From K189A clade bacterium (GTDB lineage: Bacteria; Pseudomonadota; Gammaproteobacteria; Pseudomonadales; Azotimanducaceae), in assembly GCA_902528515.1 (NCBI GenBank), contig CABZTD010000012.1, positions 1 through 53,231 on the forward strand: 53,231 bases of DNA. Reading direction: 5' to 3'. The translations under genes were made by a program, and so were the position numbers. Shown here piece after piece: positions 7,501 to 15,119 of this stretch. The notes beneath the pieces were generated by a model. It was not told the DNA's origin and made no database searches. It saw nothing but the letters and a program-made list of their open reading frames with translations. Each line of letters starts with the position of its first letter. Within the stretch, counting starts at the first letter, position 1.

Positions 7501-8532
7501 ATGCGCATCGGCATTAGCTTGGGTGGTGCAATGGCATCCGCCGATATCGGGGAACAACTGGCATATGTGCAAGAGGCTGAAAAGCTGGGCGTCCACAGTG
7601 TGTGGACCGTAGAGGGCTGGGGATATGATGCAGTAACGCCGTTGGCTTTTATCGCAGGCCAAACCAGCCGCATTAAACTTGGTACGAGTATTATGCAGAT
7701 CTGTGCGCGTACCCCCGCCAACATCGCTATGACTGCTTTGTCTTTAGCGAATCTCTCAGAAAATCGATTCCTGCTGGGTTTGGGAAACAGCGGTCCGCAG
7801 ATCGTAGAGGGGTTGCACGGTGTCAGTTTCGAAAAGCCCCTGACGAGAATGCGCGAGACAGTTGAAATTATTCGCATGGCCCTTGCCGGCGAAAAAATCG
7901 ATTTCTCTGGGGTCCAGCATCAGCTTCCTCTGCCTGGCGGCCAAGGACGTTCTTTAAGATTATCTGAGGGTCCAAATCTCGCGATCCCAATCTACCTCGC
8001 CACCTTAGGCACTAAGAGCCTGCAGTTCACAGGTGCCGCGGCTGACGGGTGGATTGGCACTTCGTTTACACCAGAATATGGCGATAATTTACTCGACTAC
8101 GTACGCTTGGGGGCAAGTCAGGCTGGACGTGAATTAAAAGACTTTGACGTACATGTGGGCGCAGCTGCAGTTTCTTTTAGGGAGGATGTGGATGCCCTTG
8201 TGGAATCTGAACGAATGGGGCGAGCTTTTACAATCGGCGCAATGGGCAGTAAGGACAAGAATTTTTATTATGACGCGTATCGACGAGGCGGTTGGAAGGA
8301 AGCCGCCGATAAAGTACAACACTTATGGTTGTCCGGCGATAGAAAAGGTGCGGCAGCAGCCGTGCCTGCTGAAATGATCCTGCGCACCAACCTTTTCGGA
8401 ACCGAGGAAGCTATTCGTGAGCGTCTGCGTGAATATGAGGCTGTTGGTGTGACTACGCTTAAGGTGCAACCCAAGGCAAAAAATATAAATGATCGCTTGG
8501 ATATCCTAAGTCGATTAATGGATCTGCTATGA
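7501..8532 (+). CDS. LLM-class (luciferase-like) flavin/F420-dependent oxidoreductase
   Basis: TIM-barrel luciferase-like monooxygenase superfamily protein of 343 residues. Family features are MRIGISLGG at the start, AEKLGVHSVWTVEGWGYD, TSRIKLGTSIMQICARTPAN, FLLGLGNSGPQ, and the C-terminal IRERLREYEAVGVTTLKVQP. Members use reduced FMN or F420; in a proteobacterial setting flavin is more likely, but this cannot be decided here. The gene directly follows the small ORF at 7290 with a one-base gap. Substrate unknown. Confidence 0.9.
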   Translation: MRIGISLGGAMASADIGEQLAYVQEAEKLGVHSVWTVEGWGYDAVTPLAFIAGQTSRIKLGTSIMQICARTPANIAMTALSLANLSENRFLLGLGNSGPQIVEGLHGVSFEKPLTRMRETVEIIRMALAGEKIDFSGVQHQLPLPGGQGRSLRLSEGPNLAIPIYLATLGTKSLQFTGAAADGWIGTSFTPEYGDNLLDYVRLGASQAGRELKDFDVHVGAAAVSFREDVDALVESERMGRAFTIGAMGSKDKNFYYDAYRRGGWKEAADKVQHLWLSGDRKGAAAAVPAEMILRTNLFGTEEAIRERLREYEAVGVTTLKVQPKAKNINDRLDILSRLMDLL

Positions 8533-8686
8533 CCTGCAAACAAAATTGGAAAATGGCGGCGGGACCGATTTGCTGATAGATGTATTTTTGAGGGACAAAG
8601 TAAGCCGCGTTGGTTATTTTGATCGCCTCTTAATCGCCACGAGCATCTGCAGTTCTTACAAAAGACCGTTAAGGAATCACTAAGGT

Positions 8687-10243
8687 ATGACGTTGCTAAA
8701 CGACGACCAAGTGCAAAGTTTCATCAACTCCGGTTTCATTGAAATTTTATTACCCGAACTAGATTCGGTTCACTCTGAGGTAAATTCCCGACTTCGCGAG
8801 GTTTGCGCAGCCGAATCCCATCATGGAAATAACGTCTTACCCAGGATGCCGATTCTCCAACAAGTTCTCCGACACGAGAAAATCCATGGTGCGCTAGTCT
8901 CGCTACTAGGGTCTGATTATCTTGTTCATCCACACAGGGCGATCCATAGGTCGACTCCTATAACAGACTCTTTGGATGGGTTCTCACTGAGCTCAGATCG
9001 ACATTTGATGGGCGCCGGATCCACTGCCACCTCAATGTGGCACCAGGACGCACAAAGTCCCCTCGCGAGGGCTAGACATCATTTTCCAAAATTTCTAATT
9101 GGTTTTTATTTTCCGCATGAAGTGATCGCTGAAATGGGTCCCACAAGATTTTTAAAGGCGAGCCACTGTGATAATGGGCCTGATTTGAGTCGATCCATCT
9201 ATCAACCCGAACATGTTCGAGCTGGCACTTTTTTTATAGCGCACTTTGATATTGCTCACGCGGGATTCCCAAATGTCTCAAACGATGACCGTTTCATGCT
9301 GAAGTTCGTTTTCGCGAGAACAAGCCATCCCATGAAGCCGACATGGAGCAACGAAAGGGATCAGTGGAGTGCCTCTGGTGAAGATCTAGTAGATGATGGT
9401 CTTTATGAACCCGCGGCCTCCTTCATTTGGAATCGAATGCGTGGACATACTAACAATGAACGGGGCACGGAAATTTCTAAATCCAGGTTATCGAATAGGG
9501 AAGTTCCTCAAGAGCAGCGTTTACGGTTGATTTATAGTGACGTTGAAGGTCTCTCCGTTCAGGAATGCGTCGCAGTTTTTGATAGCGTCCGTGGAGAAAA
9601 GAAGCACGAAAGGCTGCAAAAGAACTTACGGGATTCAACGCGTGGTCATCCCATTCGTTGGAATGAAAGGGCAGTTGTTATGGAGACCGCTGCTTACCGA
9701 CTTGCTTTTCTCGGACAAGAAAGTGCGGACACCATCTGCTCGCTCATTAAATCTAACGACCCTTGGCTGCAGGTAAACGCCGCGTTCGCTGCGGGCGAGA
9801 TTGGCGTGAGCGACGATGAATTAGCTTCTAATCTCTTTGATCTATTGCAGTCTCCCTATCACCAAGTTGTGCGACAGGCGATCGATGCCATAACTTTCAT
9901 GAAAGTAAATAATCATCGAGGAGTTTTGCTCCAGTTAAAGGATCTCGTCGTCCACAAACGACCAAGTTGGCAAACCTCCTTGGTTCAAAGAGGTTGGAGT
10001 GCTTCCGATCAAATCGATATGAATATAGCCATGTTTCTGTTGGCGAATTACATGCAACTTGAAGCACAGGACCTAATCGAGATATCCAACATAATGCTTC
10101 AGAAATGTAACGATTACGCTTCGTCGATCATCGCAGAGACGCTTGTACGATCGGGCGATCCCATCGCCCAAAATCACGCAATCGATTATTTTAAAAACCG
10201 CGCATGGAATACGTCACTCCTTGGCGCAGACAAAGCTTACTGA
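8687..10243 (+). CDS. Phytanoyl-CoA-dioxygenase-like oxygenase fused to a C-terminal HEAT-like repeat domain
   Basis: 518-residue two-domain protein. Residues 1 to about 230 form a PhyH-type Fe(II)/2-oxoglutarate oxygenase: SMWHQDAQ gives H119 and D121, FDIAHAGFPN gives H191, and R202 in DRFMLKF is the likely 2-oxoglutarate ligand. From about residue 320 to the end the chain is all-helical, with repeat-like pairs such as SADTICSLIKSNDPWLQVNA, then AFAAGEIG, and LFDLLQSPYHQVVRQAIDAI, typical of HEAT or PBS-lyase-type repeats. The usual PhyH protein ends near 250-300 residues, so the repeat domain is an addition, likely for binding a partner or large substrate (inference). It starts at the ATG at 8687, with AAGG just upstream. 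It stands alone between the LLM and SDR genes. Confidence 0.82.
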   Translation: MTLLNDDQVQSFINSGFIEILLPELDSVHSEVNSRLREVCAAESHHGNNVLPRMPILQQVLRHEKIHGALVSLLGSDYLVHPHRAIHRSTPITDSLDGFSLSSDRHLMGAGSTATSMWHQDAQSPLARARHHFPKFLIGFYFPHEVIAEMGPTRFLKASHCDNGPDLSRSIYQPEHVRAGTFFIAHFDIAHAGFPNVSNDDRFMLKFVFARTSHPMKPTWSNERDQWSASGEDLVDDGLYEPAASFIWNRMRGHTNNERGTEISKSRLSNREVPQEQRLRLIYSDVEGLSVQECVAVFDSVRGEKKHERLQKNLRDSTRGHPIRWNERAVVMETAAYRLAFLGQESADTICSLIKSNDPWLQVNAAFAAGEIGVSDDELASNLFDLLQSPYHQVVRQAIDAITFMKVNNHRGVLLQLKDLVVHKRPSWQTSLVQRGWSASDQIDMNIAMFLLANYMQLEAQDLIEISNIMLQKCNDYASSIIAETLVRSGDPIAQNHAIDYFKNRAWNTSLLGADKAY

Positions 10244-10290
10244 TCGGTCTCTGAGGCGCGAGTTCTCACCATAAGGTTAAAAGTGGTAAT

Positions 10291-10314
10291 TGTTCCTCGA
10301 TTACTCGAGAAACA
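10291..10314. other. Hairpin upstream of the atypical SDR
   Basis: TGTTCCTCGA (10291-10300) and TCGAGAAACA (10305-10314) pair over ten positions with one mismatch and a four-base loop. It lies in the 139-base gap between the oxygenase and SDR genes. There is no T-run, so either a weak terminator or an operator-like site is possible. Confidence 0.3.
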
Positions 10315-10382
10315 ACAACGGGCCTGAGGTGAGAAAAGGTATGAGTAGCCAGTAGAGTGAGAAAAATCATAGAAGGAAAAGG

Positions 10383-11183
10383 GTGCTCATGGATCTTCAG
10401 ATAAAAGGTAAGAAAGCCATAATGGCTGGTGGTAGTGCCGGCATGGGTAGAGCGACAGCGGAGAGGTTAGCAGAGGCAGGGGCTGATCTGGTCATCACTG
10501 CGAGACGCAAAGACAGGTTAGAAAAAGCGGCAGAGGAGATATCGACCAAATATAAGGTCAGAGTCACGCCAATTGTTGCCGATTCCTCTAAGGTCGAGGA
10601 TCGCGCGAAACTTCTGGAGTCATGTCCGGATCCCGACATTTTGGTTATTACGATTAAGCCTCCAGCACCTAATGGCGACTTTCTCAAAGTAACTCCTGAC
10701 ATGTGGCGTGAATCGATCGACATGGCTTTAATCGGCCCCATTGAGTTAATGCGACAATACATTCCGCACATGAAAAAAAACGGTTGGGGACGCATTGTAA
10801 ATATCGCAACTTTTTCCGCGAAAAATCCGATGATTTGGCGATTAATGTCAGGTCCTGCTAGGTCCGCACTTATTAATTACACAGCTAGTGTTTCGCGAGA
10901 AATTGCCAAGTACGGCGTAAACGTTAATAACCTACTGCCGGGGATGTTTGCTACTGAAGGAGCCAACGAGATTATGGCGGATTACGCGGACGCCTTCGGC
11001 CTCGAGCACGACGCAGCGGCGATTGGCGTCCATTTCCGAGCAAACAATCCCATTCCAGCTGGGTTTGTTGGTAACGCGGATGATTTGGCGCCCATGGCGG
11101 CGTTTCTTTGCAGTCCATTAGCGCGATTTATCGTTGGACAGAATATCGTGATCGACGGAGGACAGCATGCATCGCTCTTTTAG
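10383..11183 (+). CDS. Short-chain dehydrogenase/reductase family protein lacking the YxxxK catalytic pair
   Basis: Classical SDR fold of 266 residues with the cofactor motif AGGSAGMGRA and the C-terminal signature ARFIVGQNIVIDGGQH. The usual catalytic Tyr-x-x-x-Lys is not seen: the aligned stretch LMSGPARSAL places Ser156 and Arg160 there, and the NNAG motif is replaced by IKPPAP. It is therefore either a divergent SDR subgroup with altered chemistry or a non-catalytic member. GTG at 10383 lies about six bases after AGAAGG; the ATG at 10389 is an alternative. It is unlinked to an obvious operon. Confidence 0.85.
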   Translation: MLMDLQIKGKKAIMAGGSAGMGRATAERLAEAGADLVITARRKDRLEKAAEEISTKYKVRVTPIVADSSKVEDRAKLLESCPDPDILVITIKPPAPNGDFLKVTPDMWRESIDMALIGPIELMRQYIPHMKKNGWGRIVNIATFSAKNPMIWRLMSGPARSALINYTASVSREIAKYGVNVNNLLPGMFATEGANEIMADYADAFGLEHDAAAIGVHFRANNPIPAGFVGNADDLAPMAAFLCSPLARFIVGQNIVIDGGQHASLF

Positions 11184-11197
11184 CTTTCAAAAGAGCG
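11173..11197 (+). terminator. Hairpin over the SDR stop codon
   Basis: CGCTCTTTT at 11173-11181 and AAAAGAGCG at 11189-11197 are perfect 9-bp complements with a seven-base loop that includes part of the TAG. It is followed by CGGTTTC, so only a short T-run is present. Position fits a terminator for the SDR gene. Confidence 0.45.
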
Positions 11198-11645
11198 CGG
11201 TTTCACACAAATAGGCTGCTGGCCTAAATCATGGTTACGATTACTCAAACGGATCAGCTAAGCGATACGACTGCTCTTGAGAGCAGCAAGGATCTGCGCC
11301 TGTTCAAATCGGTCGACGACAAATCACGGTCGGTGCAAGCTGTCGCTGATGCTGGTTAAAAAAAGAAAGAAATAATGGTCTATTGAGCGACGGGATACAT
11401 TCTCGGAGCGTTTGCAGCTTTTTTGCCATCTATCTGGATTGGTGGGGCGCCATCGTCAGTTGTAGCCTCTTAGTTTATGCGATCCGAGTGCGCATTTTTT
11501 CGGAGGTAATGCTCCATTTTTTGATAGCAGGCCTAGTGCCCTACTACCATAGGGGCGCTAAGCCGATCGAATTTAAAGGTTATGAAGCTGGATAGGTGGA
11601 TAAGCTGGCCGACAAGATCGAACGGCGAATTTAGGAAGGTTAAGA
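11184..11645. other. 462-base gap with weak small ORFs only
   Basis: No confident gene. It contains the 42-residue frame listed separately and a 70-residue TTG-initiated frame at 11383-11595 with hydrophobic stretches but no SD and no recognisable family. The two could be remains of a decayed gene, but I cannot show it. The SD of the next gene (AGGAAGG at 11634-11640) lies at its end. Confidence 0.35.
11231..11359 (+). CDS. Possible 42-residue small ORF, function unknown
   Basis: ATG at 11231 to TAA at 11357-11359, beginning MVTITQTDQLSDTTALESSK. The composition (mixed charged and small residues, no rare-residue runs) looks protein-like, but no SD or family match is visible. It may be chance or a fragment. 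Confidence 0.2.
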   Translation: MVTITQTDQLSDTTALESSKDLRLFKSVDDKSRSVQAVADAG

Positions 11646-13058
11646 ATGCAACAACTTGAAACAGATTACTTGGTCATCGGAAGCGGTGCGATGGGGATGG
11701 CATTTTGCGACGAGTTAATCGCCGGGACAAATGCCAGCATAATTATTGTCGATAAACATCATCAACCAGGAGGACATTGGAATGATGCATATCCTTTCGT
11801 TCGGTTGCATCAGCCATCAGCTTTTTATGGTGTGAATTCAAAAAAACTTGGCAACAACACCATCGACGCAACGGGACTAAATAAGGGTTTATATGAATTA
11901 GCCACCAATTCTGAGGTATGCGGCTATTTCGATCAGGTCATGCAAAGACAGTTCCTGTCATCGGGTAGAGTTCGCTACTTCCCTAGCTGCGAATACCTAG
12001 GCAACGGGCAGTTCAGTTCTCTGTTATCTGATGAGAAGTATTCTGTTTCTTTCAAAAAAGAAGTGGACGCAACCTATATGAACGTCGTTGTCCCTTCCAA
12101 AAGACCTCCGCCGTTCTTTTTGGAAGGGAACGCTAAATGTGCTCCTATAAACGAGCTTCCTGTTTTGGGCAAAAAATACAACGCCTTCGTCATCGTCGGG
12201 GCCGGTAAAACAGCCATCGACGCAGTATTGTTTCTTCTCAAAAACGACGTCAAACCTCAGAAAATCTCTTGGATCATGCCCAGAGACTCCTGGATTTTGG
12301 ATAGGGCACAGATTCAGCCAACATTCGAGTCAATAGGGATGGCCCTTACCAGTCAAATCATCCCAGGCTCTCAATCAGAAGATATCGACGACTTTTTCGA
12401 CAAGATCTCAAAAGCCGGGGGCCTCCTGAGGATTGACGATAATGTCAAACCGACGATGTACCGATGCAGCACGGTGACAAAGGCAGAATTGGAACAATTA
12501 AAAAGGGTGGAGAACGTTATCCGAAAAGGCCGGGTCAAAAGCATTAACGACACCGAGATAGTGCTAGAACATGGTTCGATCCCCACTAATCTCGAGACCC
12601 TCCACGTTGATTGTGCAGGCGACGGCCTCGCTAAGAGGCCATCCGTACCAATTTTTAATGAACGCAAAATCACTCTGCAGTCGGTACGGACCTGTCAGCA
12701 GGTTTTCTCAGCCGGGCTGCTGGGCTATGTCGAAGCCAGCTTTAAGGATGACGCGAAAAAGAACGAGCTCTGTAAACCGGTCCCACATCCAAATACCGAC
12801 ATTGATTTTTTAAGGAATAATCTGGCTGATGTCATAAATCGCGAAAACTGGACAAAAGAGCCCAAGCTGAAAAATTGGCTTCAGACGAGCCGTCTGAACT
12901 TTGAAAGTCACATCCTTAACGCGACCCTAAAGATAAAGATCCTTTCCGCCTTGGGCAGGCTACCCTTTCTGCGGAAGTTAAATAAGGCAGACGACGCGCA
13001 GCAAAAAGCTACCGAGAACATGAGGAGACTACTAGATTTACAAATGTCTTCGCGATAA
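11646..13058 (+). CDS. FAD/NAD(P)-binding oxidoreductase (flavin-monooxygenase-like)
   Basis: 470-residue flavoprotein with two dinucleotide-binding folds. The first is YLVIGSGAMGMAF followed by VDKHHQPGGHW, an FAD-binding GxGxxG with the PGG-x-W element common in flavin monooxygenases. The second, FVIVGAGKTAIDAVLFLL, is for NAD(P). A further short motif VDCAGDGLA follows. The FMO fingerprint F-x-G-x-x-x-H is not visible, so I leave the reaction open. A good SD precedes the ATG and the gene is monocistronic by spacing. Substrate unknown. Confidence 0.8.
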   Translation: MQQLETDYLVIGSGAMGMAFCDELIAGTNASIIIVDKHHQPGGHWNDAYPFVRLHQPSAFYGVNSKKLGNNTIDATGLNKGLYELATNSEVCGYFDQVMQRQFLSSGRVRYFPSCEYLGNGQFSSLLSDEKYSVSFKKEVDATYMNVVVPSKRPPPFFLEGNAKCAPINELPVLGKKYNAFVIVGAGKTAIDAVLFLLKNDVKPQKISWIMPRDSWILDRAQIQPTFESIGMALTSQIIPGSQSEDIDDFFDKISKAGGLLRIDDNVKPTMYRCSTVTKAELEQLKRVENVIRKGRVKSINDTEIVLEHGSIPTNLETLHVDCAGDGLAKRPSVPIFNERKITLQSVRTCQQVFSAGLLGYVEASFKDDAKKNELCKPVPHPNTDIDFLRNNLADVINRENWTKEPKLKNWLQTSRLNFESHILNATLKIKILSALGRLPFLRKLNKADDAQQKATENMRRLLDLQMSSR

Positions 13059-13059
13059 A

Positions 13060-13083
13060 AATCGACCTTTATCAATGTCGATT
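13060..13083. terminator. Weak hairpin after the flavoprotein gene
   Basis: AATCGAC (13060-13066) and GTCGATT (13077-13083) form a 7-bp stem with a ten-base loop, immediately after the stop at 13058. There is no clear T-run. Confidence 0.25.
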
Positions 13084-13183
13084 AAGCCCCTTGACTGACA
13101 TTACGAAATTAAGGCTACGGGTTTGATAAAGTTGTCTGATGATGAGCGCTGTGGGAAATTTCGAGATGAAGGGTACGTTGCGA

Positions 13184-14161
13184 TCAAGTATACAGGTGAC
13201 AGGCGATGGTGCTTGAGCCATCGGTTCTCGGGGAGGGTTCGTACTGCTTGCAGGTAGGTAGAGCCTGCGAACAGCGGGTATGGAAGGTGCAGCCCGAGGG
13301 CGGAGACCGTAGGCTGGGAATTTCACCGATAATCAGTTGCTCAGCGCGCTGCGCCTCGAGTTCGGGATCTGCTTCGGGCACTGCTGCCAGCAAGGCTTTT
13401 GTGTAGGGGTGCTTAGGTGTTCGAAACAAAGTATCTCGATCCGCTTCCTCGACGATTTTGCCTAAGTACATTACGGCAACACGATTGCTGATATGCCTCA
13501 CGACCGATAGGTCATGGGCAATAAATAAGTAGGTAAGCCCCAGCCTCTCCTGTAAATCCATAAGCAAATTTACAACTTGAGCCTGAATGGAGACGTCGAG
13601 AGCTGACACAGGCTCATCACATATGATCAGTTTAGGATCCAGTGCTAACGCTCGGGCAATACAGATGCGCTGACGTTGGCCGCCAGAGAATTCATGCGGA
13701 TAGCGCTCCGCCATATCCTTAAGAAGCCCAACGGTCTTCATAAGCGACGCGATTCGTGCATGATACTGTTCCTTATCACCGGCCAAGCCATGTATGCGCA
13801 GCGGTTCCCCGATTATCGAGCCAATCTTCATGCGAGGGTTTAACGAGCCGAAGGGATCTTGATAGACCATCTGCATTTTCTGTCGAATGCGCCGCATCTG
13901 ACCTGGGCTGTGCTGGGTAATATCCTTTCCATCAAAAATGATTTGGCCACCAGTTACGGACTGCATTTTTAGCACGGACAGGGCAGTAGTCGATTTACCG
14001 CAGCCGCTTTCCCCCACCAAACTGAAGGTCTCGCCGCGTTTGATATGAAACGATACCCCATTGACCGCAGCAATTGAGCCTACCCGGCGTTTCAGCAAGC
14101 CCTCGGTGACAGGAAAGTGCACCTGCAGATCTTTCACTTCGAGAATATTGTTATCGCTCAT
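13184..14161 (-). CDS. Dipeptide/oligopeptide-type ABC transporter ATPase (DppF/OppF-like)
   Basis: Cytoplasmic ATPase, 325 residues. Walker A GESGCGKSTT, signature FSGGQRQRICIARAL and Walker B LIICDEPVSALD are intact, and the C-terminal CTFHTRCSQALPTC motif is the cysteine-containing extension characteristic of Opp/Dpp ATPases. It is the last gene of a five-gene minus-strand operon and overlaps the upstream ATPase gene by 11 bases. It pairs with that ATPase to power the two permeases. Cargo could be peptides or another class-5 ligand such as a sugar or opine; the sequence does not decide. Confidence 0.93.
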   Translation of the reverse strand: MSDNNILEVKDLQVHFPVTEGLLKRRVGSIAAVNGVSFHIKRGETFSLVGESGCGKSTTALSVLKMQSVTGGQIIFDGKDITQHSPGQMRRIRQKMQMVYQDPFGSLNPRMKIGSIIGEPLRIHGLAGDKEQYHARIASLMKTVGLLKDMAERYPHEFSGGQRQRICIARALALDPKLIICDEPVSALDVSIQAQVVNLLMDLQERLGLTYLFIAHDLSVVRHISNRVAVMYLGKIVEEADRDTLFRTPKHPYTKALLAAVPEADPELEAQRAEQLIIGEIPSLRSPPSGCTFHTRCSQALPTCKQYEPSPRTDGSSTIACHLYT

Positions 14162-15119
14162 AGCCGAAACATGCTCTTTTGTGATTTGGTGCTACCTCTG
14201 CAAGTGTTGGCTTCGTCATGGTGCATTTGTCTTGAGCGTGGGGACAGCGCGGGTTAAATGAGCACCCTGATGGCAAATTGGATAAATCCGGCGGCTGACC
14301 CTCAATGGTGTAGAGCGTGCTGCCCGGATCACCATCAAGTTTGGGTATGGAGGCCATTAACCCTTCGGTATAGGGGTGCTGAGGGTTCTTATAAAGTTCC
14401 GTGGCATATGCCGTTTCAACAACCCTGCCTCCATACATAACGGCAACCTTATCGGCGTATCGCGCGACGACGCCAAGATCGTGGGTAATTAAAATCAGCG
14501 AAGAGTTAGCTTCCTTGGTCAGATTTTTGAGTAGTGAAAGAATTTGCGCCTGAACGGTAACGTCGAGGGCTGTCGTGGGTTCGTCCGCAATGATTAGTTT
14601 TGGTTGACATGCCAGCGCCATGGCAATCATAACCCTTTGGCGCATACCGCCGGAAAACTGATGCGGGTAATCCTCGAGCCGCTTCACAGCGTCCGGGATA
14701 GCGACCCGCTGCAGTAATTCACCTGCTTGCTCGAAGGCTTCGGACCAAGATTTTTTGTGGTGCAGCCAAATTGGTTCGGCTACTTGAGTGCCAATGGTTA
14801 AAACCGGGTTGAGTGACGACATCGGCTCCTGAAAGATGAACGCGATTTGGTTGCCACGAATTTCGCGCAGCCGCTGCACCGAGACTTTCGTGAGGTCTTC
14901 TCCATCAAACTCAATTGAACCGTTACTGACGCTCCCCGAATCACCGAGCAAGCCCAAAATGCTCAGCGCTGTAACACTCTTTCCGGAGCCGCTTTCGCCG
15001 ACAACAGCTAAGGTCTCGCCAGCGTTAAGGCTCAAGGAAACTCCGTCCAAGGCCTGCACCTGGCCACGTTCGGTAACGAACGTTACCGAGAGATCCGAGA
15101 TAGCGAGCAATGGGCTCAC
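14151..15119 (-). CDS. Dipeptide/oligopeptide-type ABC transporter ATPase (DppD/OppD-like)
   Basis: Second ATPase of the importer, about 322 residues from the chosen start. Walker A GESGSGKSVT, signature FSGGMRQRVMIAMALA, Walker B IIADEPTTALD, and the C-terminal CSFNPRCPHAQDKC extension are present. A longer frame begins at ATG 15161, 42 bases inside the binding-protein gene. I prefer GTG at 15119, which overlaps the upstream TAG as TAGTG and gives VSPLLAISDLSVTF, the normal family N-terminus. Tight coupling to both neighbours indicates a single operon. Confidence 0.93.
   Translation of the reverse strand: MSPLLAISDLSVTFVTERGQVQALDGVSLSLNAGETLAVVGESGSGKSVTALSILGLLGDSGSVSNGSIEFDGEDLTKVSVQRLREIRGNQIAFIFQEPMSSLNPVLTIGTQVAEPIWLHHKKSWSEAFEQAGELLQRVAIPDAVKRLEDYPHQFSGGMRQRVMIAMALACQPKLIIADEPTTALDVTVQAQILSLLKNLTKEANSSLILITHDLGVVARYADKVAVMYGGRVVETAYATELYKNPQHPYTEGLMASIPKLDGDPGSTLYTIEGQPPDLSNLPSGCSFNPRCPHAQDKCTMTKPTLAEVAPNHKRACFGYER

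Noticed and set aside
11383-11595. 70-residue TTG-start frame with hydrophobic stretches
   Set aside because: No SD and no recognisable family; the hydrophobic pattern alone does not establish a membrane protein.
13150-13165. GGAAATTTCGAG near the end of the ABC operon, resembling the 18796 palindrome
   Set aside because: Only the central GAAATTTCG matches and it is not palindromic over the full length; likely chance.
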